Positions 37,506-49,063 of a stretch of 64,000 bases of DNA are shown here, one piece after another. Position 1 is the stretch's first letter. Each line of letters opens with the position of its first letter. The notes beneath the pieces were generated by a model. It did not search any database, was not told the DNA's origin, and saw nothing but the letters and a program-made list of their open reading frames with translations. The position numbers and the translations under genes are program-made. This stretch comes from Odontesthes bonariensis (taxonomy: Eukaryota; Chordata; Actinopteri; Atheriniformes; Atherinopsidae): NCBI RefSeq assembly GCF_027942865.1, contig NC_134522.1, positions 35,281,149 through 35,345,148 on the forward strand, in the 5' to 3' direction.

Positions 37506-40289
37506 TTGCAGCTCAGAGTGAAGATGGGCATGTCTGAGTTAATTGCAGGTGCTTTGCCCGCTGACCATATGAAGAATGCTGAGCTGGGGTACTTCATTTT
37601 AGATGGAATATTGGTGCGAAAATGGGTGCAGCATGATGGGGAGCTGGGAGTGAACATTGTGCAGATTGTGATACCCGACAGTCTAAAATCTGTAGTATTA
37701 AAAACCGCACACGGGGATATAGCTGGCCATTTTGGGGTGTGTAAAACGTATGATCGCTTATTGCAGCATTTTTACTGGCACCGCATGAAGAGAGATGTTG
37801 CCGCGTTTATTAAGACTTGCCACGTGTGTCAGATAGCTGGTAAACCAAATCAGTGCATTAAGCCGGCCCCTCTCCATCCGATCCCTGCAGTGGGCCGTCC
37901 GTTTGAACATTTGATAGTGGATTGCGTTGGCCCATTGCCCCCATCGAAAAGTGGTTCAGCGTATCTCTTGTGTCAAAGCACTCGATATCCAGCAGCTTAT
38001 CCACTGAGGTCCATTACCACCAGGTCCATTGTAAAAGCACTGTCTCAGTTTATTTCGATTTTTGGTATTCCCAAAGTCCTTCAGAGTGACAGAGGGAGTA
38101 ATTTCACATCCAACATGTTTGCGCAGGTGTTAAAGGAACTTCATGTTAAACATAGCTTGAGCAGTGCATACCATCCCCAAAGTCAAGGTGCGTTGGAGCG
38201 GTTCCATTCCACTTTGAAGTCCTTGTTGCGCGCCTATTGTGTGGAACTGAATCGTGACTGGGAAGATGGACTTCCCTGGCTTATGCTGGCGGCTAGAGAA
38301 GTCACTCAAGAAAGTACGGGTTTCAGTCCCAACGATTTAGTTTTTGGTCATAAAGTCCGTGGTCCTCTTTCTGTTTTAAAAGATTGTGTTAATGAGACCG
38401 ATCCTCCAGTTAATTTACTTGAATATGTCCAAGGGTTTCGACGTAAGCTGTTTCTCTCATGTGAACTGGCAAATAAAAACTTGACTAAAGCACAGAACAG
38501 GATGAAAAAACTGTTTGATCGTGGTGCAGCCGAACGAGTCTTTAGTCCAGGCGATCAAATACTGGCTTTATTGCCGCTACAAGGTTCGCCTTTTAAAGCG
38601 CGTTTCTCTGGTCCTTATCCCATTGTTCGGCAAGTCACAGAGCTGGACTATTTAGTGGCAACACCAGATCGAAAAAAATCTTCGCAGTTGTGTCATGTAA
38701 ACATGTTAAAACCTTACTATACCCAGCCATGCAAGTCTGAGCCTGCTGGCGGTAAAGTGTCGGCTGCGCTGATTGTGGACGCGGTGCATCGCGCGCCTCA
38801 AGTGGCAGTTGGGGAGGACGAGGGTGCTCCCGATGACTCTGTGCTGATGCCTAGACTTAAAAACTCTGAAATGTTGAAAGACTTGAATGCTCTGTTGACT
38901 CACATGTCCTGTGAACAGCGTGAAGAACTGAAGTCTGTCATTTTGTCTTTTTCTTCTCTCTTCTCCGATACGCCCACTTGTACTGACTGGATAGAACATG
39001 ACATCGAGCTGGTTGGTGAGATCAAGCCCATTAGACAGCGTTTCTATCGTGTCTCACCCGAGAAGAAAAACTTTATGGATGCTGAGGTTCAGTACCTCTT
39101 AGATACTAGTTTAGCAAAGCCATCTAATTCCAGCTGGACGTCCCCATGCTTGCTGGTAGGGAAACCAGATGGTACTCCTCGTTTTTGTACCGATTATCGA
39201 AAGTTAAACACGGTAACCAAGCCTGACTCCTTTCCACTCCCCAGAATGGAAGATTGTATTGATTTGGTGGGTTCTGCACGTTTTGTCACTAAAATAGATC
39301 TTCTGAAGGGATACTATCAGGTGCCTTTAACACAAAGGGATGAGGAATTGTCAGCGTTTGTGACTCCATCGGGCCTGTATTCGTATAATGTAATGAGTTT
39401 TGGATTAAGGAATGCGCCATCTACATTCCAAAGGCTCATGAACCGTGTAATATCAGGTCTTGAGGGATGTGCTGTTTATTTGGATGATTGCATTGTAACA
39501 GGTGACACATGGGAACAACACCTAAGCAGGCTTCGTGCTCTGTTTGTCCGTTTGATGGAAGCAAACCTGACCGTAAATTTAGCCAAATGTGAGTTCGCAC
39601 AGGCCACTGTAATCTATCTAGGGAAGGTTGTGGGGCAGGGGCAGGTGAGGCCCGTTCGAGCAAAAGTGTTAGCCATTGATGCTTTCCCACCTCCTACTAC
39701 AAAGAAGGAGCTGAGACGTTTTTTAGGTATGGTGGGGTACTATAGGGGGTTCTGTGCTAACTTCTCTTCAGTTGTGTCTCCTCTCACTGATCTGCTGAAG
39801 GACAGGGTCATATTTATTTGGTCTCCTTCTTGTCAGCAGGCTTTTGAGCAGGTGAAGATGTTGCTGAGCACCACACCTGTGCAGGCTGCACCAAAACTTG
39901 ACCAACCCTTTCATTTACAGGTGGATGCAAGTCATGTGGGTGCAGGGGCTGTGCTCTTACAGGTGGATGAGCAGGGTGTGGACAGACCTGTTAGTTACTT
40001 TTCCCGGAAATTTAATAAACACCAACTTGTATACTCCACTATCGAGAAGGAAGCCCTGGCACTGGTTTGGGCTTTGCAGCATTTTGATGTTTATGTGGGT
40101 GGGTCACGTCCAGTGGAGGTGTACTCCGACCACAACCCACTAACCTTTTTGCACTCATTGCAGAGCCCAAACCAGAGGCTGATGAGGTGGGCCCTGTTCT
40201 TGCAGCCCTATGATCTAGTGATACGCCATATCCGTGGCGTGGAAAATGTTATTGCCGATGCCTTGTCCCGCAGTACGGAGGGGGTGTAG
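37506..40289 (+). CDS. Gmr1-like pol: integrase, reverse transcriptase, RNase H
   Basis: This single 927-codon frame has no stop and is the best-preserved part of the element. Its first codon here is TTG; the natural protein is a polyprotein continuing from protease. Domains in order: integrase zinc finger (H69, H75, C105, C108), integrase core with D139, D195 and E231 (exactly 35 residues between the last two), a C-terminal module to about residue 405, reverse transcriptase with KIDLLKGYYQVPL, FGLRNAPSTFQ and YLDD at 658-661, then RNase H with D807, E849 and D875. It ends with ADALSRSTEGV and TAG. All catalytic residues look intact. Integrase precedes RT, the reverse of normal Ty3/gypsy order and typical of Gmr1-like elements. 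Confidence 0.95.
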   Translation: MQLRVKMGMSELIAGALPADHMKNAELGYFILDGILVRKWVQHDGELGVNIVQIVIPDSLKSVVLKTAHGDIAGHFGVCKTYDRLLQHFYWHRMKRDVAAFIKTCHVCQIAGKPNQCIKPAPLHPIPAVGRPFEHLIVDCVGPLPPSKSGSAYLLCQSTRYPAAYPLRSITTRSIVKALSQFISIFGIPKVLQSDRGSNFTSNMFAQVLKELHVKHSLSSAYHPQSQGALERFHSTLKSLLRAYCVELNRDWEDGLPWLMLAAREVTQESTGFSPNDLVFGHKVRGPLSVLKDCVNETDPPVNLLEYVQGFRRKLFLSCELANKNLTKAQNRMKKLFDRGAAERVFSPGDQILALLPLQGSPFKARFSGPYPIVRQVTELDYLVATPDRKKSSQLCHVNMLKPYYTQPCKSEPAGGKVSAALIVDAVHRAPQVAVGEDEGAPDDSVLMPRLKNSEMLKDLNALLTHMSCEQREELKSVILSFSSLFSDTPTCTDWIEHDIELVGEIKPIRQRFYRVSPEKKNFMDAEVQYLLDTSLAKPSNSSWTSPCLLVGKPDGTPRFCTDYRKLNTVTKPDSFPLPRMEDCIDLVGSARFVTKIDLLKGYYQVPLTQRDEELSAFVTPSGLYSYNVMSFGLRNAPSTFQRLMNRVISGLEGCAVYLDDCIVTGDTWEQHLSRLRALFVRLMEANLTVNLAKCEFAQATVIYLGKVVGQGQVRPVRAKVLAIDAFPPPTTKKELRRFLGMVGYYRGFCANFSSVVSPLTDLLKDRVIFIWSPSCQQAFEQVKMLLSTTPVQAAPKLDQPFHLQVDASHVGAGAVLLQVDEQGVDRPVSYFSRKFNKHQLVYSTIEKEALALVWALQHFDVYVGGSRPVEVYSDHNPLTFLHSLQSPNQRLMRWALFLQPYDLVIRHIRGVENVIADALSRSTEGV

Positions 40290-40577
40290 CCGCATGTTGA
40301 TATCTCACACTCTCTTGCCCTCTCCCATGCCCTGTTCTTCTTAAACTGCTTCCCAGGTACCAGGTTGGCTGACGGACGGGGGGGTAAGGGGGGGTTGGCA
40401 GGGGATGGTGGGGTGTGTTCGGTGGTGGTGCATCTTTTCCCGGTGTGCTGTGGAGTGCCGAAATGTATTTGTTGTTTTCTGTTTTGTATAAGGCCCCTTT
40501 TTAATCCTTTGTTCTAATTTGTTTTTTTCTTGTCTTTACAGAGTCCCATCAGTGGGCCTCTGTTTTAAGGGGGAAGG
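40290..40577 (+). other. Retrotransposon 3' UTR and polypurine tract
   Basis: Non-coding. A G-rich stretch with several GGGG runs lies at about 40375-40425. AAGGGGGAAGG at 40567-40577 directly precedes the 3' LTR and is the plus-strand primer site. Confidence 0.8.
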
Positions 40578-40907
40578 TGTGACGGACTGGTTAGTCCTGG
40601 GACTGCTCCGCCCACTGTCAGCTGTGTGGTGCGTTAGGCTCTTGCTCATCATCTGATGGAGCGCAGGTGTGCGCCCTGATGAGCATGAGTATATATCCCC
40701 AGCACACTAGTATGGCGGGGCCTCCCCTTTTCCCCTTTGGCGTTTTGGTTTTGTTTGGTCACCCCTAGACATCTTTTGCATACACTACACGATTACTGAC
40801 TTTGCACCTACATTATCTTTTATTCCCTTTAATTAATAAATATCAAAAACCGTCATCTGCGTGTGGATTCCTTTTATGTTGCACCTTTTGAGCCAGGGGT
40901 CGTAACA
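40578..40907 (+). repeat. 3' LTR of the Gmr1-like element
   Basis: 330 bp, TGTGACGG to GTAACA. It contains the 40-bp segment (GTTAGGCTCTTGCTCATC and on) that is absent from the 5' LTR. Confidence 0.95.
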
Positions 40908-41040
40908 AATGTAGACGTGTTTTTTTTTTAAACGGGGCTGTGCACCTAGTTTTTTTTGCAAACGAAGGTTAGAAAATATGCGTTTATCAAAATACCCGGG
41001 TATGTGTAAACAGCACCTTAGTCCCAGTGGCAGGGGTCTG

Positions 41041-41121
41041 CACGGTGGTCTGCTCGGTGGTGTGGTGGTTAGCACCTCAGCTGCAGGGTTTCAGGTTCAT
41101 TTCCCAGCTGAGGCCTTAAGG
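41041..41121 (+). repeat. tRNA-like SINE/LINE-tail repeat fragment
   Basis: GGTGTGGTGGTTAGCACCTC and CATTTCCCAGCTGAGGCC are the head of the same repeat as at 16317. Confidence 0.6.
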
Positions 41122-42592
41122 CGCTAGCATGGTTGACGCGTCTGTCACGGCGGTGGCGGACCGTGACGTCAAAATGACGTTTCAGGCATGCCGCTTCCCT
41201 TGAAAAGACGGCGCAGCGCGTTGTCGTGCACCAGTCGATTTTTGTAACTTGGCGGCGCCACCAACGAAAAACCGGATGGACCCATGTGAGACCAGGCTCA
41301 GTCAGGAGGTGTGTTTGTACAGGCAGCTGTACGAAACTGCAGTGAAACAGCACAGGCAGAAGCGGTCTTTGCATAGAGGCATAGCTAGGCAACCGCCTTG
41401 GGCCCCTCCACTGTAGGGGCCCCCTGACTAGCTGCAAACTTCCCATAGGCCTACAGCTGGTAATTGGGGCCCTTTGGACAGTAATTCACAGATAATGCGT
41501 TCATAAATGGTGATTTTTGTATGTTTAAATTGGAAACAAAAACAACACAATAAATTACAAAGAAATACAGATTACATGCACACACCCTCTTATTCGCGTT
41601 AAAATGGAATATTCCATCCATGCCATGTGCGCTAGACCAGAGTTGGTGGTAGAAGAGAGTGGCGACACTCCCACAGACTTCTATAGAAAGAAAGGAATGC
41701 GGAAGTCACGTGGGTCACGGAGACGCCAGAGTTCCAAACAAGAGATGCAGCTCCGTTAACCTCAATTACTCGTCAAGAACAATTACTGGTAAGTTAATAA
41801 AATAACAGCATTTTAAACGTTTTTTACATTTTTAAACATTATCTATCAGAAGTATACTTTTCGATATCGTTATTTTTACATTTGGTTTGCATGAAATGTC
41901 GATGTTGATGTTAAAAATGGAATGGATTTAGAGACCTAGCTGAAAGCTTGGTAACGGAGGCTAACGTGAGGTAATTAACGTGATCATTTCACTAAAGTCC
42001 GTTAACTTTTTATTGTCAGGTGACATTATGTAAAGTTGTTTTGATTGTTAGGTTTTAAAACATTACCAAAATACTATATAGGCCTATAGTAATAATACAT
42101 TTAATACATTTTTGGTATTTCTGACGTATTTTCTCCGGTAAATTGATTAAATTACAACATTTTTGACATAGTGAGGCATTAGCTGACTGGTCTTTAATTA
42201 AGGAAGTTTTTTTCAGCATGACTTTGCAGCTGTGGTGATGAATGTATGAATTTCTCTGTTGTTGTTGTCAGGGAGGTCAGCAGATGTGGTGGTCGCTGCT
42301 GTCATGCTGCCATGGATCAACCCTTATAAGGGGGGTTCAGCCGATTTCTACAATGTCCAAACGTTTAAATTTGATCAAATACAGTTCATTGTTGCAGATT
42401 AATCTACCCAACAGTATAAATAGCAGTAAAAGAACTTCTTTAATAAGGCTTGTTTTACATTTTCCATGATGACATTTTATAATAAAATGTTTGGTTTAAA
42501 TCTGTTTTGTTTATTTTTTTCACAACTGACACATTTATTTTGTCATTAATATGGTTTTAACCAGAAAAAAGTTTAATTCATATTTTAATCCA
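41122..42592. other. No gene recognised
   Basis: A CpG-rich patch at 41135-41290 and AT-rich DNA afterwards. No credible coding region. Confidence 0.4.
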
Positions 42593-42660
42593 TCCATCCA
42601 TCCATTATACCCGCTGAATCCGTCGGTCGGGTCGCGGGGGTGGGGGGGCTCATTGTCCAT
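42593..42660 (-). repeat. LINE 3' tail fragment (ATCC repeats)
   Basis: CCATCCATCCATCCATTATA followed by CGGTCGGGTCGCGGGGG resembles the end of the LINE tail at 1024, more diverged. Confidence 0.6.
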
Positions 42661-43141
42661 CCGACACCAGAGAGAACAGACAGACTAAATGACATCTTCT
42701 ACAGATGGAGTGTTTGGGACAACAGGAGTAGATCCTGGGAATATACAGTAACATCAGGCTCTGTTGAAGGATGTAGATCTGAAGGTAAGCTGGACCACTG
42801 GCATGATTCAGTATAAAGGAGCACAAGGTAGCTGCCCCCTGCTAGCATGCAGGGGTACCCTCTATGATCTAAAATGGTGATAAATGTGTCTCTGCGCTCC
42901 AAAAAAGAAAACCGTTGATAAAATACATCGTCAGTGAAGTGATCAATGCACATTATGGGTCAATATTTACCAAAAATTGCGTCGTAAATGTTAAAGTTAT
43001 CATTTTTGTGCTCCGTCCCGCTAAAACCCGTTCAAACTGACTGACAGCGCTGTGATGTTTGGAACTCTGGAGGCTTACATGAACCACGTGACAGCCCTAG
43101 CGGCGACTTCAAAGCGTGTCGCAACTCTGTATTTACGACCA

Positions 43142-43181
43142 TTTCGCACCTATGCACTGTTCGCAGTGCATAGGTGCGAAA
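43142..43181. repeat. Perfect 18-bp inverted repeat with TTCG loop
   Basis: TTTCGCACCTATGCACTG (43142-43159) and its exact reverse complement (43164-43181) are separated only by TTCG. No function is apparent. Confidence 0.95.
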
Positions 43182-43712
43182 AACCCACCGGCTGCTACTT
43201 TCGTAACTCATGTTCTTATCTTGGGAAAATTCACCTACGGCCCCCCCCACTGGCGACCGACCACTTTACCCAGGTCGCACTCCGAACAGTTGACTGACAC
43301 AATTGGCAATGGACATATCAGTGATCAGTTTTGATTGATTATACACATAGACTGAATACACCACCCTCAAATCAGTTAATCACCGTTTTGTATCAAGTAC
43401 AATACATAAAATTATGGATTATCACACAACAAATAGTAATAAAATGCAATGTAATGCAGCTCCTCCAGTCCCGTCCCATCTCCTGTGCTCTGGGGTCGTC
43501 TGCTTCTGGCCGAACATCCGTCCGGCTGGGTCTGGAACTGCTAAGCTAACTCTGGGAGGAGAGGTCGCCAGTACGTCACTCCCCATCAAAGAGATCTTCA
43601 GCATCTCTTCTCCCTGTCAGACTAAACTTGGTTCCACCCTCGAGGAAAGAAACTTGTGAACCGTCCGTTGATAACCTTCATTCGTTGACCCGCTCTTCCC
43701 ATGCGTTGGTCC

Positions 43713-45533
43713 TCAGGCCTGGTCTCGCATGGTCATCCGCCTCCAGATTCCTTCCGCTGTTTGTTTGAACATCACTTGCAGCAAACACCTTCTCAGAATG
43801 GGTATAATGCAACACACCAATAGGGAAACCATCCTCACTATCAACAATATTGCTATTCCCGCCTTAACTGTCATCGCTCCCCCTTCTCCCAAAATCCCAA
43901 ACAGACCAGTCCCCCACCATTCACCTCCACCAGCATCACACGTCAGCTCCTCTCTCCGTTCTCTGAACTCCTTCACGGCCGTTGTGAACGTTCCATCAGC
44001 TGCAGTGTTCCCGGGTGTAAATGTACAACATTTTCCCCAACCATCTGGCCAACACCATTTTCCCTTCTAATATACCTTCTAAAACTTGTCTGTTCTACCA
44101 AGCCATCATACTCGTCTCATGTCGTTGTTCTCCAAAGCCTGCAAACCCTTCACTCGTGTAGCTGCAATCTCCCTGCGTGCTTTGAGCTCAAAGGAATCCC
44201 TCTGGGCTGTCGTATTGCATCCAAGTAAACGTGCTTATCCCTGATGTAGCCATCACTAGATCTTTTAACTCTCCCTTCTTCCACATCCAATCCTAGCATC
44301 TCGTTTACCTTGTCATACACTACCACAACTGATGTGTTCCTCCTCACCAGTGCCCAAAAACCTATCTCCCTGTTGGGTAGCGCATTTAACAAAACATGAT
44401 CTCCACACATCCAGTAACTCTCAGCCACTGGGTGTGTCTGATCCCCAAAAAGATATAGAGTTAAAATGATCATTTCTATATTTTCACCTTATTGATCCCA
44501 ATAAATAAATCCCAATAAATCTTGTTTTCATTTAACAGTAGTACTACCTACGCGAGTTCCAAAAGCATCCAAACTCACCATTGTAATCTACTCTATAATC
44601 AGTGGGAGGCCCCTCCTGTGATGTACTGTGACTAAATTCCGCACAAGAAGACTCAAATTTGTGGCCCTCCCTTATTTTGAAAATAACTATGTAATTTATT
44701 TGGCCCGAACATCAATCTGCACTTCATACCACACCTAGGAAACAATAACCGTTTATCCTCTGCCGATGTGAACCTACCTTCTCTGCATTCCCGTTGCTGG
44801 ACCACTGCACAGTCCCTGAAGGTGTTTGGCCCTGGAACAACAACAGGCAATGCCCCCGGAGCGTCTGCGCATATGAGACACTCCGTTGCTGTCAGTTCCC
44901 TCGTAGTGTACCATGCCCATCTATACCACATATCCTGTGCTGCCTCAACCCATTTTCCACAGTTACACTGTTTTCCCGACTCCACCTGTGCATGTACACT
45001 CCACCTGTTCTTGGATTAACATGATTATTCTGTCCTGTAGTGCTAATGGTATCAAGTCCCCCTAGATTTTCCCGTGAAATCTTTTTGTTCTTACCACCAT
45101 AGTGAACAACTCCTTCTGACCCGATCTGACATGATCTTACCAGATTGCCCCTTTGTCGAGGTGTCCAGAGGCGGTGATCTGGTCGTCTCCTCCTCCAGAC
45201 CCATGATCCACACCTCCACACACTTCCCCCTACTTACTCGTACTTACTCATCCTTCCTCACACTTCCACCAACCTTTATTCCCACGTACTTAAATTCAAG
45301 CTTAACATCTGCCTTTTCACGACTAGCTCTAGTGTGTATTGCTGGCAAAGTTTGTGGCGTGGCATGGTCTGAGTGGGTGTGTATTGTTGCATCATACTCA
45401 TCTGACCCAGGCTGGCTACTTCCCTGCGGGGTGGCTTCATCACGGGACCCTTCCAGCCTCTCCTGTCTGCGGGATCCCGTCCAACATCTCCAGGCTTCGT
45501 TCTCCTGAGCCCATGCTGTCGGCCAACACCCAC
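43713..45533 (-). pseudogene. Retroviral env remnant
   Basis: Env would mediate cell attachment and fusion. Several overlapping broken frames cover the region. A surface-subunit piece (44985-44653) is Cys-rich, with NCGKWVEAA and ECLICADAPGALP. A transmembrane-subunit piece (44473-44150) has WMCGDHVLLNALP and YIRDKHVYLDAIRQPRG. A last piece (43976-43713) has a hydrophobic anchor (AGIAILLIVRMVSLLVCC). At least four frames are needed, so no envelope protein can be made. Confidence 0.8.
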
Positions 45534-45578
45534 ACCTGGATGCTCACAGTGTCAGAAATCTTAACCTCTTCCTTTCGT

Positions 45579-46150
45579 TCATCCTTCCCCTCGGACTCCG
45601 TCTGTGTCTTTAGTCCGAACCTTAGTGCAGTGATTCAAATGGTACCATGTGTTGCTACCTTCCACTTGAACTGCTGTTGATGTTGCTCGCACCATTGTGT
45701 ACGGTCCTTTCCGTCTTGGCACAAGCCACTTCCTCCGGAACACTTCGATGTGCACCTGGTCGCCTGGCACCACTGGTCTCTCAACCAGCTGTTTGAGACT
45801 CAAGTCTCTGAACTCCTCCTGTAGATAGATTGTTCTGTGGACTGCCGTTAGTTGCTTCATGTAAGCTGTCCACTCTGTTCACACCTGCTCAAGTGGGAAC
45901 TGAGGTGGCGGCCTGGGTCGACCCGTTAGCATTTTATACGGTGTTAGTGCGTGACTCTATGAGTCTGCATACGAAAGCTCATTAGTGCAAGCGGCAAAGC
46001 ATCTAGTTAGTTTAGTTGAGGCACAGATTCAATTCAATTTCACTTTCCAGGTTCCATTGATCCTCTCATGCATCCCTTGACTCTGTGAATGATAAACGGC
46101 CCCACAGCGCTGCTTGATTCGCAGCTGCTGCAGAATGCCTCTTGCACCTT
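45579..46150 (-). pseudogene. Retroviral pol remnant: integrase
   Basis: Near 46130-46040 the - strand has RIKQRCGAVYHSQSQG and HERINGTWK, the region around the catalytic Glu of a retroviral integrase. The segment 45860-45579 shows the C-terminal domain (VVPGDQVHIEVFRRKW, then EGSNTWYHLNHC). Frame breaks lie between them. Confidence 0.82.
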
Positions 46151-46469
46151 TATAAACAAACACTTAACCATTATTCGAGCTAATCTCTGATGGAAAGACA
46201 AACAGATGAATCAATTCTCTTACCAAAAAAAATTTACTACTATTTATCCAATATGTATGACCAATATCCTTGTGATGGCGCGACCTCTGGCTCCAGTAAC
46301 ACCATTGGTGCCAAAACAGAAAGCTGGCACTTCGATGCTACTTTCGCTGCTTCATCAGCCGCGATATTACCTTTATCAACCATTTTGTGACCTCTATGAT
46401 TATTTGACATTGTATCACTGCCAATTTACAATTTTCATGACCGCAATCCGCTCCTTCATTTGGACCTCC

Positions 46470-46944
46470 TGTCGCGCTGGACTTCCGTCTGACCTCCTGA
46501 ACCCTCTCTGCTTCACAACTGCTCCAAATGAAGAGAAAATATCATGAGCATATGCAGAAACTGTGTACACATTCGTAACCTTACCTTTCACCAGTCACAT
46601 GCTTCCGTTAGTGCCTTCAGTTCAGCCAACTGTGCCGAACATGGCCGTTCACACTTCTCAGCTTCCACCGTCACAAAGTTCTCCACCTTCCTGTTTCACA
46701 ACTGCAAAACCTGCATGATCACCCAAATGACCTCACAACATGAACCATACACAACATAAGTGACGTCAGCCTGAACAAGTGGAGTTGCTCCTAAGTCAGG
46801 TCTCAGTTTAATGTATCTCACAGCTTCTGCCCCACGCTCATGTGGTTCTCCTTCAAACTCACGTGGCATGACATCTGCAGATCCCGATGTAGTACACTTC
46901 TGTATTCTCACATCTGGACGTGTCAAAAGATGCACAACCTGCAA
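46470..46944 (-). pseudogene. Retroviral pol remnant: RNase H, catalytic sites altered
   Basis: The - strand has ADVTYVVYGSCCEV where an RNase H would have an Asp before GS; Tyr stands there. Further on, YTVSAYAHD has Val where the Asp of the third site is expected. The domain is thus inactive as well as frameshifted. Confidence 0.75.
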
Positions 46945-47344
46945 ACATCCTGTCCGAGTCCCAACATACCTACTCTGATTTATTAGTTCTGAAATCTTAT
47001 GGTTTTTATTGGAGACATATAAGAAAAATGGCTTCTCATAGACTAGTGTTGGCCGTTTTGGATGACTTTTGCTAATTTCGTTTCAAATTTTCAAAGTTGT
47101 GCTTTCAACCTTTGATCTTTGGATTTTTCATGATTCCTTCCAGAGGAAGCGCATTTTATTGCATCATCCTCCCAAAAGAAGATCATACTTGTTGTATTTT
47201 AATTTTACTTATTTATTCATTAGTTATTTATTTATTTATTTTGGACATGGCGCTTTTCTTACTCCCTCCAAGTGGGATGGAGAGATATCAGTAATTCCCT
47301 ATGGGCTAACTAGATACTCTAATTCAGACTATCAAAGCTAAAAT

Positions 47345-47545
47345 TTAAATTAGAAACTTTGTTCCGTTCAAATTTTAGAACTTCGTAATAGTGGCACATT
47401 TAAATTTTAAATTCAGAAACTTTGTTTTGTTGTGTCCTAGTAACAGTGACCTATTTAAATTCAAGTTTTAGAAACTTAGTAGTCGTGATACATTTAACTT
47501 AAAAACTTTGTTTTGTTTTGTAATAATGACACACATGAGGGCGGT
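47345..47545. repeat. Degenerate AT-rich tandem repeat
   Basis: Three to four diverged units of about 65-70 bp, each with AGAAACTT, GTGACAC- or GTGGCACATTTAAAT-like segments and TTTGTTTTGTT. It occupies the place where pol should follow gag. Confidence 0.5.
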
Positions 47546-47591
47546 TTTTAAACCCTTTTGAGTACGTCTGATGTAAGTGTACTTCTTACCT

Positions 47592-49063
47592 CTATATGTC
47601 AATGTAAACCAATACTGGGATTCCTCTGCCAGAGGAACGCCATGGACCTGCCGGGCCACTTGCTCCGCCCCCCAGGGACTGGCCACGGTCCTGCCGAACA
47701 CTCGGGTTTCTCGGTGCTCTCGGACAGCTGTAAACAAAGTGTCCCCTCTCGCCACAGGCCCAACATGCCCCCGAGGACCTTCGTCCTCCTGGTGCGCCTC
47801 TTCTTGACCTTTGACAGGGTCGACGATGGACTTGCCCCTGTGATGGCTGTTCAGTGGCCCCCGCTGTCATGGCCTCATTTCGTACCTCTTGCTTCGCTTG
47901 CAGTTCTTCTAACTGCAACCGTGCAAGTTCCCTTTGCATCTCCTTCTCCTGCTCCTTCCGTTTCAGTTCTTTTCTGTATTTGTTTACTGCATGCACCACG
48001 TGGTCTCGGAATTGTCCATGTGACATTGAATTCAGCCCCACCACATCCTCCAGCCTCCCCTGAACTGGGGCAGGCAGAGCCTCTTTGATGGAAACTCTGA
48101 ACAATGTCACCCAAGCTGGGCTCTTCTCGATTTCTCCCTCAGACTCTTGTCTCCATTTCTTCAATTGTTGTGCAATGTACACAGCTGGACTCTCTGTTCC
48201 TGACAGTGGCTCCCCCTTTAATGCTTCCAGGTCCACTCCCACAGGAAACTCAGCTCGTAACGCTCTCCAGAGTGCAGCTCGATATGCATTAAAGTCAGTT
48301 CCATCAGCTCGGTGGCTCAACATCCAGTCATTCTCACTGTGTCTCAAAATGCCCTCCATGATAGAAGTTCCAAAACACAGTGCCCACACTGCCTTAATGT
48401 GTCCCACAGACAACAGTTTATGCACAGTCTCTTGTTCAAACGCTCTTATCCATCTACTTGCACCTGTGTGAATGTCCGGCAATCGAGCAACCAGCCCCCC
48501 TAGGTCGAGCGTCTGCCACGGCACATACTGTCCCTGCGTCATTTCTATCAAACTCGCTGCTGACGCTGTTGGACTCTTATGTTCTTCAGAAGATGCCTTT
48601 TGAACTGGAGGTGCCAGTTCGGGTGATTTTTGGTATTGTGGGAGCTGTCCCCTTGCCTGATCTGAATTACAGATGGCGTCTGGCTCAGGAGCTCCATGAC
48701 TGATTGATGTAGCTATTTGTAGTTCTGAACGTTCATGAGATATTTTGTGATCTTTTATTTCGGAATCTCCTTTTATGTTTGCTGCTCCCGGCAGTGTTGG
48801 AAATAGCTCTGCATTTTCAAAGAAATGTAAAACTTTTAATTCAAGCTCTCTTTTTTCCTGTCTCTTTTGCTTTTGTCCTTTGGTTTGTAAGCTTTAATCC
48901 TTTGTTCCATAATCTTACAGGTAGTTACATTGAAAGTGCCCCCTTTTGGCCAGGGTGAGACGTTATTTTTTGTTCGTTTCTCCCATTTTAGAGATATCTT
49001 TTTAATATCTTTGGAATGTTCAGGATGTTTGGCGCTGATGGTTATTGTTGGTGTTATATCCAT
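47592..49063 (-). pseudogene. Retroviral gag, one frameshift
   Basis: Gag forms the virion core. ATG at 49063 opens a frame with KISLKWEKRTKNNVSPWPKG that closes at 48836. The rest is in another frame, open from about 48895 without an ATG down to 47592. That frame contains a capsid-like region (YVPWQTLDLGGLVARLPD, SRWIRAFEQET), a charged coiled coil (RKELKRKEQEKEMQRELARL) and a zinc knuckle CWACGERGHFVYSC (C-X2-C-X4-H-X4-C), followed by a Gly/Arg-rich tail. A single shift near 48840-48890 separates the two parts. Confidence 0.88.

Larger units (their letters stand above)
31697..40911 (+). mobile_element. Ty3/gypsy retrotransposon of the Gmr1-like type
   Basis: Two LTRs (31697-31986, 40578-40907) flank gag and pol, with an AATG duplication at 31693-31696 and 40908-40911. 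Pol order is protease, integrase, reverse transcriptase, RNase H. In ordinary Ty3/gypsy elements integrase comes last; integrase before RT defines the Gmr1-like group described from fish. No env follows: 40290-40577 is a non-coding G-rich stretch ending in a polypurine tract. The element hosts three later DNA-transposon insertions (32029-33105, 33411-33795, 35002-36397). Confidence 0.95.
31042..41017. mobile_element. Harbinger-type element split by a Ty3/gypsy element
   Basis: The left end GGTGCTGTTTACACATACCC (31042) matches the right end read inward, flanked by TTA (31039-31041, 41018-41020). The Ty3/gypsy element occupies 31697-40907; without it and its 4-bp duplication this element is about 760 bp. 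The left part has a short frame with MEVLAAFLLLRAILA (31354). A 3-bp TTA duplication fits PIF/Harbinger. Confidence 0.8.

Noticed and set aside
41041..41121. tRNA gene
   Set aside because: A- and B-box-like motifs are present but no cloverleaf forms; it is a fragment of a dispersed repeat.
47558..48088. 176-codon + strand ORF
   Set aside because: It is the antisense shadow of retroviral gag.
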